Positions 42,886-52,439 are shown, counted from the first letter of the stretch. The stretch is DNA of 64,000 nt from UBA3941 sp002385665 (GCA_050949255.1 JBMNFJ010000016.1:496001-560000), one strand, 5' to 3'. Program-made: numbers and translations. Notes: generated from the letters alone by a model not told the origin.

Positions 42886-44169
42886 ATGGGCTGTAGTAGA
42901 ATAAGATATAAGATATCATTGTATATTGACCACCAACTGGACGAACGGGATATGAAAAAAGTAAAGGCCCATCTAAACCGGTGTCCTACTTGCAGAGATT
43001 ACTATAGGGACATAGTGGAAATTAGAGACCATTGCAGTGAATTAGGTACTGAAAGGGTACCAGTGAGTTTTTATGATGGTTTACGAAGAAAGCTGTATGG
43101 CGAGGGGGAGTTGAAATTGTCAGGAAGGAAGCGCAGGATATCAGTATTCATAGGATTGGCTTCAGTATTGGTGATCGCAATAGTAGGTATAAGTATGATA
43201 AATGCTCTGGGATTAGGAAGTATGAAGTCTCAAAGCCCGGCTTATGATCAGACACAGAGCAGTGTTGGAGTAGAGCCGGCCGCTCCAAGTGCAGACAGAT
43301 ATACTGATAGCCGGGAAGAGTATATGGAAATGCCCAGCATGGAGGTGGGCGAAGTTGAGCCGGAGGGTAATGCGGGATGGAGTAGCGGTGATGGCGATAT
43401 AGCCTATGATACGGGTAAAGAATTTGCAGATAATACCCAAGGAATGATCATCAAATCGGCTTACCTGGGCGTTGAAACCCTGGAATTTGATGTCTTTATC
43501 AGAAATCTGGAGGGAAAAGTAAAAGTTTTGGGCGGGTATATTGAATCCTCCAATATACAGGGAGTATCCAGAGAATCAAAGGGCAGTTTCACCCCAAGGC
43601 GAGCCAATTATGAGATTAGAATTCCCAGCAATAAGTTTGAGCAGTTTAATAATGAAGTAGGAGAACTGGGAAACCTAATAACCAAGGAGATTCACGGAGA
43701 AAACGTTACGGGACAGTATCTTGACACCCAGGCCAGGGTAAAATCCCTTAAAATCCAAGAAGAGAGGCTTCTCAGTATACTTGAGAAGGCAGAAAGATTA
43801 CAGGATATTATAGAATTGGAGAGTGAGCTATCCAGGGTCAGGTATGAAATTGAGAACTATACGGGTACGTTGAAAAGGCTGGAGCAAATGGTCAATTTCT
43901 CGCGGATCCATGTGGATGTATATGAGGTTAAGGAGATAAAGGTTACGGAACCGGACCCTGATACTTTAGGTGAACGGATAGTCCGGGCATTTAAAAATTC
44001 CCTAACCGGCATTGGAATGTTTTTAGAGAATCTAATCATTTTCCTAGTGGGAGCCTTACCATATCTGATTTTGCTGATTCCCATCGGTTGGGTAATATGG
44101 TTACTTGGAGTAAAACTTGTTGCTAGGCGGGCCAAAAAAGGAACGGAGGATCATGATGATGGACAATAG
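42886..44169 (+). CDS. Zinc-finger anti-sigma-like protein with DUF4349
   Basis: A 427-aa membrane protein. Residues 1-50 resemble the zf-HC2 domain of anti-sigma factors (SLYIDHQLDERDMKKVKAHLNRCPTCRDYY, with the HxxxCxxC zinc ligands). A membrane helix at about 88-107 is followed by an extracytoplasmic region and the DUF4349 domain (about 190-360, including AYLGVETLEFD and YLDTQARVKSLKIQEERLLSIL, probably coiled coil), then a C-terminal membrane helix pair. An anti-sigma role is suggested by the zinc finger, but no sigma factor gene is adjacent. ATG 42886 behind AAGGAGGG is the likely start. It overlaps the next gene by 17 bases. Confidence 0.82.
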   Translation: MGCSRIRYKISLYIDHQLDERDMKKVKAHLNRCPTCRDYYRDIVEIRDHCSELGTERVPVSFYDGLRRKLYGEGELKLSGRKRRISVFIGLASVLVIAIVGISMINALGLGSMKSQSPAYDQTQSSVGVEPAAPSADRYTDSREEYMEMPSMEVGEVEPEGNAGWSSGDGDIAYDTGKEFADNTQGMIIKSAYLGVETLEFDVFIRNLEGKVKVLGGYIESSNIQGVSRESKGSFTPRRANYEIRIPSNKFEQFNNEVGELGNLITKEIHGENVTGQYLDTQARVKSLKIQEERLLSILEKAERLQDIIELESELSRVRYEIENYTGTLKRLEQMVNFSRIHVDVYEVKEIKVTEPDPDTLGERIVRAFKNSLTGIGMFLENLIIFLVGALPYLILLIPIGWVIWLLGVKLVARRAKKGTEDHDDGQ

Positions 44170-44935
44170 GAAGTTAATCTACATGCTGGTAGGGGTATTC
44201 CTTGTGATTAGTGCAGTTGCCATTACAGGTATAATAGCTGCCAGGGGGGCTATAGGTTCCGATGCCAATCTAAATATTGAAAGGGCTGGCGATAAGGTGA
44301 GAAACAATACCTTGACAGTAACGGGAACAGGAAAGATTAGCGTAAAGCCTGATGTTGCTTATCTGGAGGTGGGGGTCAGGACGCTAGATAAGGACGCTAA
44401 GAAGGCCCAGGATGAGAACAAGGCCATAATGAATACAATCATGACAAAACTAAGTTCCTTAAATATCGAAGAAAAGGATATCCAAACATCGACTTATAGC
44501 ATTTGGCCAAGATATCACTATAGTAATAACAGGGAGAATTTGGAGGGTTATGAAGTTGAGAATATGCTTAGGATTACCGTTCGCAGAATTGATTCAGTAG
44601 GCGATGTATTGGATGCAATCTCTAAAGAGGGGGCCAACAGGTCCTATGGAATAAACTTTGGTATATTGAATACCGATGCCATCTACGAACAAGCGCTGGA
44701 AAAAGCAATTGATGAGGCGAAGAGCAAAGCCGAAGTAATGGCAAATAAAGCGGGTGTGACCATTCATAAACCTTTGGCTATCTATGAGGGCAATCCTCCC
44801 AGGGAGATATATCCTAGCAGTATGGATGGCAGGTACTCAGTAGAATATGAGATGGACGGCGACGGGAGAGTACCCATAGCCGCAGGTCAACTGGAAATTG
44901 AAGCTCATGTAACCATAGTATATGGGGTAAGATAG
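44153..44935 (+). CDS. SIMPL domain (DUF541) protein
   Basis: A 260-aa exported protein. A hydrophobic signal-anchor (LIYMLVGVFLVISAVAITGIIAA) precedes the SIMPL domain, with LTVTGTGKISVKPDVAYLEVGV at the start, IQTSTYSIWPRY in the middle and a C-terminal IEAHVTIVYGV strand. SIMPL proteins form oligomeric assemblies in the envelope; their function is poorly defined and some have been linked to oxidative stress. ATG 44153 behind GGAACGGAGG is chosen over the longer frame from 44117. Overlap with the DUF4349 gene indicates a two-gene envelope operon. Confidence 0.88.
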   Translation: MMMDNRKLIYMLVGVFLVISAVAITGIIAARGAIGSDANLNIERAGDKVRNNTLTVTGTGKISVKPDVAYLEVGVRTLDKDAKKAQDENKAIMNTIMTKLSSLNIEEKDIQTSTYSIWPRYHYSNNRENLEGYEVENMLRITVRRIDSVGDVLDAISKEGANRSYGINFGILNTDAIYEQALEKAIDEAKSKAEVMANKAGVTIHKPLAIYEGNPPREIYPSSMDGRYSVEYEMDGDGRVPIAAGQLEIEAHVTIVYGVR

Positions 44936-45007
44936 TGAAAAGGTTTATGGGTACAAAAGGTTGGATTAAGTTGCGCTGCTTATTGGATTTAAGTGCAAGA
45001 AAACGCA

Positions 45008-45050
45008 AATGGCGATGATAAGGAGAATCATCGCCATTAATATAGAATTT
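45008..45050. terminator. Bidirectional terminator hairpin between SIMPL and CAP genes
   Basis: AATGGCGATGAT (45008-45019) and ATCATCGCCATT (45027-45038) form a perfect 12-bp stem between two converging genes. The flanking T-runs are weak. Confidence 0.75.
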
Positions 45051-45095
45051 ATTATTTACATGTGAAATTGTCTTATATTTATTGGCTTGGACTAA

Positions 45096-45953
45096 TTATT
45101 TACCTATGAACATCTGGACATATATATATCCATATCTGGTGCTCTTTTCGACCCCGATTCCCATATGTGTAAAGTTGGGATTTAGAATATTTTTTCTGTG
45201 CCCTTCAGAGTTCATAAGGCCAACGTGGGCCCTTTCTACACTGCTGGATCCTGCCAGGTTTTCCCCTGCAGCCCTGTAGGAGATGCCAAACTTTTTCATC
45301 ATTTCAAAGGGGCTGCCATAGGTGGGCGAGTTATGATCGAAATAGTTGTTGTCACTCATATCTTTGGCTTTAACCTGGGCCACATTGGCCAGGTCGGCAT
45401 CCCATGTCAGGGGTTTTAGACCCGCCTTTATCCTCTCCTGATTGACCATATCAAGCATCTGACCTTGTTGACCTCCTATACCCTGTGGTACTGGAGTGGG
45501 ATCCGGTTTCTGCTCCGGAGCAGGTTTCTCGGGCTTAACTTCAGGTTGTGGTGATGGAGCGGGTAGTTCAGGCTTTTCAACAGGTTTTGGTTCATTTTCA
45601 GGCGTAGGAGCTGGTTGCTCCGGCTTTGTTTCAGGTTGGGGAGCAGGCACTTCGGGTTTTGTTTCAGGTTGAGGTGCCGGTGTATTCACTTCAGGTTTGG
45701 GCTGATACGCCTTATTAGAAAGGTTAGCATACCAGTTAGGGAAGTTAGAATACCAATTGTTAAACTTAAGCAGAATTTCGCTAATATCCCTATGGGATAC
45801 TGAAATCACCCTATGCCTAATTCCTGTATGAATGTAATTTTTCGTATTATTGCCTTGGTTCCAATCATCGCCGTAAAATGCCATAGCGGGTGCTGATAGT
45901 ACACCTAGAATTAGTGTTAAGGTTAGTATAAAGGCTACTAAGGACTTTTTCAT
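45096..45953 (-). CDS. Secreted CAP-domain (SCP/PR1, YkwD-like) protein
   Basis: A 285-aa secreted protein. A Sec signal peptide spans about residues 1-25 (cleavage after SAPAMA). A short aromatic region precedes a Pro/Glu/Lys-rich repeat linker (84-157). The CAP domain (165-285) shows MVNQERIKAGLKPL, DMSDNNYFDH, AAGENLAG and MNSEGHRKNILNPNFTHMGIGV, the conserved His and Glu positions of the YkwD group. In spore formers these proteins are secreted or coat-associated; the precise role is unclear. ATG 45953 follows AGGGGG. The linker probably lets the domain reach through the cell wall. Confidence 0.92.
   Translation of the reverse strand: MKKSLVAFILTLTLILGVLSAPAMAFYGDDWNQGNNTKNYIHTGIRHRVISVSHRDISEILLKFNNWYSNFPNWYANLSNKAYQPKPEVNTPAPQPETKPEVPAPQPETKPEQPAPTPENEPKPVEKPELPAPSPQPEVKPEKPAPEQKPDPTPVPQGIGGQQGQMLDMVNQERIKAGLKPLTWDADLANVAQVKAKDMSDNNYFDHNSPTYGSPFEMMKKFGISYRAAGENLAGSSSVERAHVGLMNSEGHRKNILNPNFTHMGIGVEKSTRYGYIYVQMFIGK
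45483..45704 (-). repeat. Pro/Glu/Lys-rich tandem repeats in the CAP protein
   Basis: Units of the type PAPQPETKPE occur about six times, degenerate, forming an extended linker between the N-terminal region and the CAP domain. Confidence 0.85.
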
Positions 45954-46325
45954 GATTTAACCCCCTGATAAAAATTTGTTAAAATATTATGAAGTAATTA
46001 CAGTACACAAGTTTCAACGAGATGTGTTAATATTACCCGAAGTCTATTGCTGCCTAATAGGAACTTATCACTTATTAAAGAGAGGAACATCTTACCATCT
46101 CGTCACAAACCTGTATATCATTTGTAATATATCTTAACACATTTGTAACAAAGATGCACTGCTCAAATTTTGGTAAAATACTGTGATTGGAAAGAAAAGC
46201 GTGGTATGATAGAATCAAAGTGTAAACAGTATGGTATCTAACCTGGGGCATTTTCTGTAAGGAAGTCATACGGAAGGGCCATAGGTATATTATGGAAAAT
46301 GATTATGGTGAGAGGGATTTGATCG
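45954..46325. other. Intergenic region between the CAP gene and polA
   Basis: A 372-base divergent region. It holds an extended -10 element for polA at 46202-46210 and two ATTTGTAA direct repeats around 46110-46150. No RNA gene or credible frame was recognised. Confidence 0.5.
46202..46210 (+). promoter_or_regulatory. Extended -10 element, possible polA promoter
   Basis: TGGTATGAT fits the TGnTATnAT extended -10 form. No convincing -35 box is present. Confidence 0.4.
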
Positions 46326-48914
46326 GTGGATAAGAAGAAAGTGATTATTATAGACGGTAATAGTTTGATGTATAGGGCCTTTTATGGTATTCGAGTTTTA
46401 ACCACCAGTAAAGGCGTCTATACCAATGCGGTATTTGGCTTTACCAATATGTTATTTAATTTAGTAGATCAATATCAGCCGGATTATATAGGGGTAGCTT
46501 TTGACTTAAAAGGGCCTACCTTTAGACACGAAATATACGCTGACTACAAGGCCAACCGGCAAAAAACCCCCGAAGAGTTGTTACCACAATTTCAATTATT
46601 GAAGTCTTTGTTAAGGGCCATGAATATAGCCATTTATGAAATGGAAGGCTATGAGGCGGATGATATTTTGGGTACTTTCTCCAACTTGGCAAAGAATCAC
46701 GATTTTCATGCATTATTGGTTACCGGAGACAGGGATGCGCTGCAGTTGGTATCCCAAGACGTTACTGTCTTACTAAACCGTCGGGGCACCACGGATATGC
46801 AGATTTTTGATCCCGAGGAAGTGGAAAAGGTCTATGGATTAAGACCTGATCAGATTATAGATCTTAAGGCTCTTATGGGAGATAGCTCGGACAATATTCC
46901 TGGGGTTCCCGGGGTAGGAGAAAAAACTGCTTTGAAGCTTTTAAGCCAATATTCTACTTTGGAGCATGTTTACGATAACATTGATCAAATTTCCGGAAAA
47001 AGATTAAGAGAAAATTTAAACTTATATAGGGAGCAAGCTTTCCTTAGTAGGGAATTAGCTACCATTATAAAGGATGTGCCTATTGATTTTAATTTAAAAG
47101 ACTGTAGTTACAAAATCCCCAAATCTCCGGAGTTGAGAGATATATTAGAGGAGCTGGAATTCAAAAGCATCATAAGTAAGTTGGATTTTGACGATGATGG
47201 TCGCTCATCAAAGATCTTGGAGAGATCAAAGGAAACCATAGAAGTAAAAGGCTTAGATCAGCTTTCTAACTATGTAAAACAAGGTTTAGTGAAGGAAAGA
47301 ATCGGCCTGATCTTTGACGATAGTGCCATAACCTTCTCCTGGGATAAGAACCAGGTTTATCACATCAAATTATTCCGGGACATGTTAGATGACGGGTTGG
47401 ACTATTACGATGTGCTAAAAGGTTTAGAGCCCATTTTAAAGGCTCAAGGGGTTGGAAAAATTGTTCATGATGGCAAGAAACTATTGCTAGAGGCTTCTAA
47501 ACTGGGAATAGAGATAAGCAATCTTTTATTTGATACCTATATAGCGGCATATCTATTGGATCCCACCCATACCAGGTATGATATTAGGTATTTACTTTAT
47601 GAGTATCTGGGTATAGAAGTGGACATTGTGGACGCCGCAGATCTACTCTTGTTGGCTGATGACTTTAAGGAAAGGCTAAGAGAAACAGGTATGGAAAAGC
47701 TCTATAAGGAAGTAGAACACCCATTGATTCAGGTGCTGGCCGATATGGAGATAACGGGTTTCAAGGTAAACGAGGCAATCTTAAGGGAGTTGGATGTGGA
47801 GTTTACCGCCATCTTGGAAGACCTGACCAAAGAAATATATGAAATAGCAGGCCAAGAGTTTAATATAAATTCACCTAAGCAATTAGGTGAGATACTATTT
47901 GAGAAGCTGGGATTGCCCGTAGTCAGAAGGACAAAAACCGGTTATTCCACCAATATTGAGGTCTTGGAACAGTTAAGGGATCAGCATGTAATTATTGAGA
48001 AAATAATTGAATACCGGCAAGTAATGAAGTTAAAATCTACCTATATAGATGGACTTTTAAGCGTGATTGATCCCCGGGACGGAAGAATTCATTCAAGCTT
48101 CAATCAAACAATAACTGCTACAGGTAGGATTAGCAGTACTGAACCGAACCTTCAAAATATTCCTGTACGTATGGAGATGGGTAGAAGGATAAGAAAGGTC
48201 TTTGTAGCCAGCGATGAAGACCATGTTCTATTGGATGCAGACTATTCACAGATAGAGCTGCGAGTATTAGCCCATATATCGAAGGATCCTACTTTCATCC
48301 ATGCATTTGAAAACAACCAGGATATACATCGTAGAACAGCTTCTGAAGTACTGGGCATACCCTTGGAGGAGGTAACGCCGGAACAGCGTAATGACGCAAA
48401 GGCAGTGAATTTTGGTATAATCTATGGAATAAGTGACTTTGGCCTGGCCAGAAATTTAGGAATACCAAGAAATAAAGCTCGCTTGTATATAGAGAATTAT
48501 CTAAAAAGGCATCCTGGCATAAAGGAGTACATGGATAGGGTAGTTGAAGAAGGGAAGGAACAGGGTTATATTAAAACCCTCATGGGAAGAAGGCGGAATC
48601 TTCCGGAATTGTCATCGAGAAACTTCAACACTCGTTCCTTTGGTGAAAGGGTTGCCATGAATACACCTATCCAAGGGACGGCGGCGGATATTATCAAAAA
48701 AGCCATGAATGATGTTTATTATGAACTAAAAACCCGAGGCCTTAGATCTAAGCTGGTACTCCAGGTGCATGATGAATTGATTGTTGATACTTATAAGCCT
48801 GAATTGGATGAGGTAAAGGAAATACTTCGGGACAAAATGGAAAACGCTATGAAGTTATCCGTACCCTTGGTTGTGGATATTGGGGTAGGATCCAATTGGT
48901 ATGACGCAAAATAA
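46326..48914 (+). CDS. polA: DNA polymerase I
   Basis: An 862-aa polymerase for Okazaki fragment processing and repair. The 5' nuclease domain fills residues 1-290 (IIDGNSLMYRAFYG, EGYEADDILGT, TGDRDALQL, GDSSDNIPGVPGVGEKTA). The 3'-5' exonuclease-like middle domain (about 300-470) has lost the metal-binding DxE motif (here IGLIFDDSAITF), as in Bacillus-type enzymes, so proofreading is probably absent. The polymerase domain has motif A DADYSQIELR with Asp639, motif B RNDAKAVNFGIIYGIS, and motif C VHDE with Asp816. GTG 46326 follows GAGAGGGATTTG. coaE and a lytic transglycosylase gene follow closely. Confidence 0.97.
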   Translation: MDKKKVIIIDGNSLMYRAFYGIRVLTTSKGVYTNAVFGFTNMLFNLVDQYQPDYIGVAFDLKGPTFRHEIYADYKANRQKTPEELLPQFQLLKSLLRAMNIAIYEMEGYEADDILGTFSNLAKNHDFHALLVTGDRDALQLVSQDVTVLLNRRGTTDMQIFDPEEVEKVYGLRPDQIIDLKALMGDSSDNIPGVPGVGEKTALKLLSQYSTLEHVYDNIDQISGKRLRENLNLYREQAFLSRELATIIKDVPIDFNLKDCSYKIPKSPELRDILEELEFKSIISKLDFDDDGRSSKILERSKETIEVKGLDQLSNYVKQGLVKERIGLIFDDSAITFSWDKNQVYHIKLFRDMLDDGLDYYDVLKGLEPILKAQGVGKIVHDGKKLLLEASKLGIEISNLLFDTYIAAYLLDPTHTRYDIRYLLYEYLGIEVDIVDAADLLLLADDFKERLRETGMEKLYKEVEHPLIQVLADMEITGFKVNEAILRELDVEFTAILEDLTKEIYEIAGQEFNINSPKQLGEILFEKLGLPVVRRTKTGYSTNIEVLEQLRDQHVIIEKIIEYRQVMKLKSTYIDGLLSVIDPRDGRIHSSFNQTITATGRISSTEPNLQNIPVRMEMGRRIRKVFVASDEDHVLLDADYSQIELRVLAHISKDPTFIHAFENNQDIHRRTASEVLGIPLEEVTPEQRNDAKAVNFGIIYGISDFGLARNLGIPRNKARLYIENYLKRHPGIKEYMDRVVEEGKEQGYIKTLMGRRRNLPELSSRNFNTRSFGERVAMNTPIQGTAADIIKKAMNDVYYELKTRGLRSKLVLQVHDELIVDTYKPELDEVKEILRDKMENAMKLSVPLVVDIGVGSNWYDAK

Positions 48915-48996
48915 CCCTGGACCTTCTGAGATTGTTAATACCAAAGATACAAGTATCAACCGGGATTCACATAAGACAGCTTAATTGGAGGATACA

Positions 48997-49608
48997 ATGA
49001 GGATTATCGGTTTAACAGGTGGTATTGCTGCTGGAAAGTCCCAGGTTTCGAGAATTTTGTCCGAACTTGGGGCAATAATCATTGATGCAGACGTTATAGC
49101 CAGAGAAATAGTAGAAAAGGGTACTTCGACTTGGGAAGAGATAAGAGATGAATTCGGTGAAGAATATTTTCTGGCTGATGGGAGTCTGAATCGTAAAAAG
49201 CTGGGAAAATTAGTGTTTTCCGATAAACATGCCCTACGAAAGTTGAATGATATCACCCATCCAGCCATAAGAAATAGTATAATTTCTAGGCTAGATGAGC
49301 TGAAAACCCAGGATTATAAAGGGGTTGTTGTAGTAGATGCGGCTTTATTGCTTGAAGTGGGATGGGATGATTTGGTTGATGAAGTATGGGTGGTTGATGC
49401 GCCCTTGGAAATTAGGATAACCAGGCTTATGGATCGGGACGGTTTATCCAGGGAAGAGGCTTTAAATCGCATTAACAGCCAAATGACACAAGAGGAAAAA
49501 AACGAAAAAGCAGATAAAATTATTAAAAATGAATCCAATATGGACAATCTTGAAAAACAGGTGGAACGGGCTTTGGAACATACCTTGAAGGGAATATATA
49601 TGCGGTGA
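48997..49608 (+). CDS. coaE: Dephospho-CoA kinase
   Basis: A 203-aa P-loop kinase for the last step of coenzyme A synthesis (phosphorylation of dephospho-CoA at the 3'-OH). The N-terminal P-loop GLTGGIAAGKSQV, the DADVIARE substrate motif, HPAIRNSI and the LID-type RLMDRDGLSREEALNRI are all present. ATG 48997 behind TTGGAGG is chosen over TTG 48985. The polA-coaE order is common in Firmicutes and both are followed by the transglycosylase gene 19 bases downstream. Confidence 0.96.
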   Translation: MRIIGLTGGIAAGKSQVSRILSELGAIIIDADVIAREIVEKGTSTWEEIRDEFGEEYFLADGSLNRKKLGKLVFSDKHALRKLNDITHPAIRNSIISRLDELKTQDYKGVVVVDAALLLEVGWDDLVDEVWVVDAPLEIRITRLMDRDGLSREEALNRINSQMTQEEKNEKADKIIKNESNMDNLEKQVERALEHTLKGIYMR

Positions 49609-49627
49609 AGGGATAGCAGGACAGGTC

Positions 49628-50188
49628 ATGAGAAAAATTATTATTTGGGTAATATTGTTAATTTTTATAGGTATTATTTTTTTGTACTGGTTTTTAAAAT
49701 CTCCAATAATACAAAAAAAAATCTATCCTCTAAAGCATAAAGAGGAGATACTTAAATTTTCACGGCAATATGATCTGGATCCTCATCTAATCATGGGTAT
49801 CATATGGGTTGAGAGCAAGTTTATACCCGAGGCTACATCCAGTAAGAATGCCAAAGGACTGATGCAAATTGTTCCCGATACTGGTAAGTGGATTGCAGAT
49901 CAAATAGGCGTCGAAGGATACAAGGAAGAAAGTCTCTATGATCCTGAGATCAATATCAGATTCGGTTGTTGGTATTTTGCTTATTTGCTTGAATTTTTCG
50001 GTGGAGATGTAGATTTGGCTTTAGCTTCATATAATGGCGGGATGGGCAACGTGATGAAATGGCTTAAGGACAGTAGGTACAGCGATGATGGAAAGCATCT
50101 TAAGAGAATACCTTTTAAGGAAACCAGTGATTATCTGGAAAAGGTGGAAGATGCTTATAAACAATACAAAAAACTATATGAAATTTAA
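49628..50188 (+). CDS. Membrane-anchored lytic transglycosylase (SLT domain)
   Basis: A 186-aa peptidoglycan-cleaving enzyme. A single N-terminal membrane helix (IIIWVILLIFIGIIFLYWFL) anchors it outside the membrane. The SLT domain shows the catalytic Glu in GIIWVESKF, then SSKNAKGLMQIVPDTG, LYDPEINIRFGCWYFAYLL and ALASYNGGMGNV. It cleaves the glycan strand, forming 1,6-anhydro ends. ATG 49628 overlaps nothing and the gene is 19 bases after coaE. The same coaE-SLT order is seen in other clostridia. The next gene starts 19 bases past its stop. Confidence 0.93.
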   Translation: MRKIIIWVILLIFIGIIFLYWFLKSPIIQKKIYPLKHKEEILKFSRQYDLDPHLIMGIIWVESKFIPEATSSKNAKGLMQIVPDTGKWIADQIGVEGYKEESLYDPEINIRFGCWYFAYLLEFFGGDVDLALASYNGGMGNVMKWLKDSRYSDDGKHLKRIPFKETSDYLEKVEDAYKQYKKLYEI

Positions 50189-50207
50189 TTTGGAAGGAAA
50201 TGCCCCT

Positions 50208-51905
50208 ATGATACGTAAAATTTTATACAGCTTGGTAATCTTTTTCTTGATATTTGCTACAATGGGGTGCAGCATTTCAAAAATTCTACCTATACAGCAG
50301 GATGAAACTCAAGAGGATACCAGAGAAGAAACAGGGCTGCTCCCAGAACTCACCTTACCTACTATGGGAGGACAATTAAGGATACCTATTTCACAGCCTG
50401 ATAGTATAGATCCACTTCTTACTAAGTCCAGGGATTTTATTAATTTCTCGGGGCTTATTTATGAAGGCTTATTTTCCTATGATAAGGACCTTAACATAGT
50501 TCCTATGTTAGCTGAATCCTGGGAGGTAACCGATGGGGGGAAATTATGGCGATTTTACCTTCGAAAGGGAGTCAGTTGGCACCATGGAGGTGAATTCACT
50601 GCCAAAGATGTAAAACATACCTTTGATATATTGTTAAATCAGGCGCAAGGTCTTGAGAAGGAAGAGGTTGGATCAATCCACGCAAAGAGACTTTTTGACG
50701 GTAGGAATATCGCACGTATGGAGTTTGTCATCAATAATCCTTACGCAGTTGATTTGATTTTAAATGAGCCAACAGGAATTGGGCTATTGGAAGCTATGAC
50801 TTTTCCTATACTGCCTGCCGGCGAAGAAGAGCATGATTTTGGTCTAATGGATATAGAATCCCTCAACGGAACGGGTCCATACAAAGTGGAAGCAGGGAGC
50901 ATAGAAGCAGGCGGGGAAGTTAGATTGGTAAGAAACGATGAATGGTGGGGTTCACCAAAACCTTATATTGACAGTATAGTAGCCAAGGTGTATGAGGACA
51001 ATGTACAATCTGTAGAGGCTTTTAAAGGCGGCCAGGTAGACCTGGTGGATACCCATGTGATATATGGGAAAACCCATGGTATGGGAGGTCAGGTACAATC
51101 ATATCCCTATTTGACTCAGTACTTCAACTATATCGGTATCAATCATAATTATCCAGGTATACTGAGGAATGTAACAACTAGACAAGCCATAGCTTATGCT
51201 ATAGACAGGAAGGATATTCTACCCAGGGTTTATTCTGGCAATGCTCAAGCGGTTGATGTACCTATACCTCCAGATGCCTGGTATTATAATTCGGATTTGA
51301 GGGTGTATGATTATCAGCCACAAAAGGCGCTTCAGTTACTCAGCCAGGTTGGATTGATGGATACTGATGATATTGATATACCAGATGTAGATGTTGAAGA
51401 TGAGGAGGAAACTCAACGTCCTACATTCACCATCAATGTCCATATGGACAATATCCTGCATAAAGAGGCTGTAAATCTTATTGTAAAACAATTAGGGGAA
51501 GTTGGCATCGATGTTAAAATAAGGCTTCTACCTTGGGATGAGTATATTACTGCCCTTGAGGAAGGAGACTTCGAGGCTGTTTTCGTAGAATACTATTCCG
51601 ATATAGCCACCGATCTAAAACCTTTCTTTTATTCAAGGGAGCTTCCCCAGGGCTTTAACAATTATGCAGGATACAGTAACGAAGAATTGGATGGCTTGCT
51701 GGATAGAATTGATCAAATAAATGATCCATCAGAATTTAAGGATATATACAAGAGAATTCAGGAAATTTTGGTTGATGAGCTACCGATTATCAGCTTATAC
51801 TATAGGACCTCATCTATTATAACCAATGAAAGGGTACATGGAATAAGAGCACCTAGAGAGCTTATGATTTTTAGGGATATAAATGAATGGTATTTATCTA
51901 AATGA
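50208..51905 (+). CDS. Oligopeptide ABC transporter substrate-binding lipoprotein
   Basis: A 565-aa family 5 solute-binding protein. A signal peptide with lipobox FATMGCS predicts a lipid-modified Cys near residue 20. The SBP_bac_5 core has GLIYEGLFSYDKDLNIVPMLAESWEVTDGGKLWRFYLRKGVSWHHGGEFTAKDV, a NGTGPYKVE segment, RQAIAYAIDRKDI and a C-terminal DELPIISLYY. It binds peptides or similar ligands outside the membrane. The frame is open from 50085, but ATG 50208 behind GGAAGGAAATG is the natural start. No permease or ATPase genes are adjacent, so it is an orphan component here. Confidence 0.9.
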   Translation: MIRKILYSLVIFFLIFATMGCSISKILPIQQDETQEDTREETGLLPELTLPTMGGQLRIPISQPDSIDPLLTKSRDFINFSGLIYEGLFSYDKDLNIVPMLAESWEVTDGGKLWRFYLRKGVSWHHGGEFTAKDVKHTFDILLNQAQGLEKEEVGSIHAKRLFDGRNIARMEFVINNPYAVDLILNEPTGIGLLEAMTFPILPAGEEEHDFGLMDIESLNGTGPYKVEAGSIEAGGEVRLVRNDEWWGSPKPYIDSIVAKVYEDNVQSVEAFKGGQVDLVDTHVIYGKTHGMGGQVQSYPYLTQYFNYIGINHNYPGILRNVTTRQAIAYAIDRKDILPRVYSGNAQAVDVPIPPDAWYYNSDLRVYDYQPQKALQLLSQVGLMDTDDIDIPDVDVEDEEETQRPTFTINVHMDNILHKEAVNLIVKQLGEVGIDVKIRLLPWDEYITALEEGDFEAVFVEYYSDIATDLKPFFYSRELPQGFNNYAGYSNEELDGLLDRIDQINDPSEFKDIYKRIQEILVDELPIISLYYRTSSIITNERVHGIRAPRELMIFRDINEWYLSK

Positions 51906-51983
51906 TCACAGATTTATATACAAGCAACAACGAATTAATATCGACCTTCTGTTTTATACTATATATACTATAATTTTTCATCC

Positions 51984-52012
51984 TTGACAGGAGTATAACT
52001 AGATATTATAAT
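51984..52012 (+). promoter_or_regulatory. Consensus promoter of tRNA-Leu(GAG)
   Basis: TTGACA (51984-51989) and TATAAT (52007-52012) with a 17-base spacer, a perfect sigma-A match, 36 bases before the tRNA. Confidence 0.88.
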
Positions 52013-52048
52013 AATATTTGTTACTCCAATTTGGTGTAATAAATAATT

Positions 52049-52135
52049 GCGGATGTGGCGGAACTGGCAGACGCGTACGGTTGAGGGCCGTATGATAATT
52101 GCATCGTGTGGGTTCGAGTCCCACCATCCGCACCA
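52049..52135 (+). tRNA. tRNA-Leu (anticodon GAG)
   Basis: An 87-base class II tRNA with encoded CCA. The acceptor stem GCGGATG pairs with CATCCGC, the anticodon loop is GTTGAGGGC with GAG (reads CUC/CUU), there is a long variable arm, and the T-loop is GGTTCGAGTCC. It is transcribed from a consensus promoter and followed by a terminator. Confidence 0.97.
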
Positions 52136-52144
52136 TAGATTATG

Positions 52145-52171
52145 GAGAGGTTATTGTCACCTCTCTTTTTT
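52145..52171 (+). terminator. Intrinsic terminator of tRNA-Leu(GAG)
   Basis: GAGAGGT (52145-52151) and ACCTCTC (52159-52165) are followed by a run of six T residues. Confidence 0.9.
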
Positions 52172-52439
52172 ATTTAACCCGGGCTATACACTGGCATTTT
52201 TAATACCGGGTAGGATACCAGGTGAATGATATCTTTCCTTGTAATAAAATTAACATTAAAGTAAGCTTTGGATTTAACTTTGCCAGGTTATCGAGTGATA
52301 GTTATATAACAAATAATCTATATCAGAAACAGTAAAAGGAAAAATATATTTGCACCAGATTAGAATATCTCCTATAGGATAAGCTATAGTAGACATTCTA
52401 TTATGAAAAGGTGATGGTATTCTGGACAAAGGCAGACTT

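Noticed and set aside
45483..45704. Possible CRISPR-like array of short repeats.
   Set aside because: The repeats are codon-based Pro/Glu/Lys units within the CAP-domain protein, not identical repeats with unique spacers.
46075..46269. Minus-strand 64-codon frame upstream of polA.
   Set aside because: No ribosome binding site or family match; it lies in a promoter-bearing intergenic region.
46326..48914. Loss of the 3'-5' exonuclease motif in PolA as a novelty.
   Set aside because: Inactive proofreading domains are normal in Gram-positive PolA of the Bacillus type.
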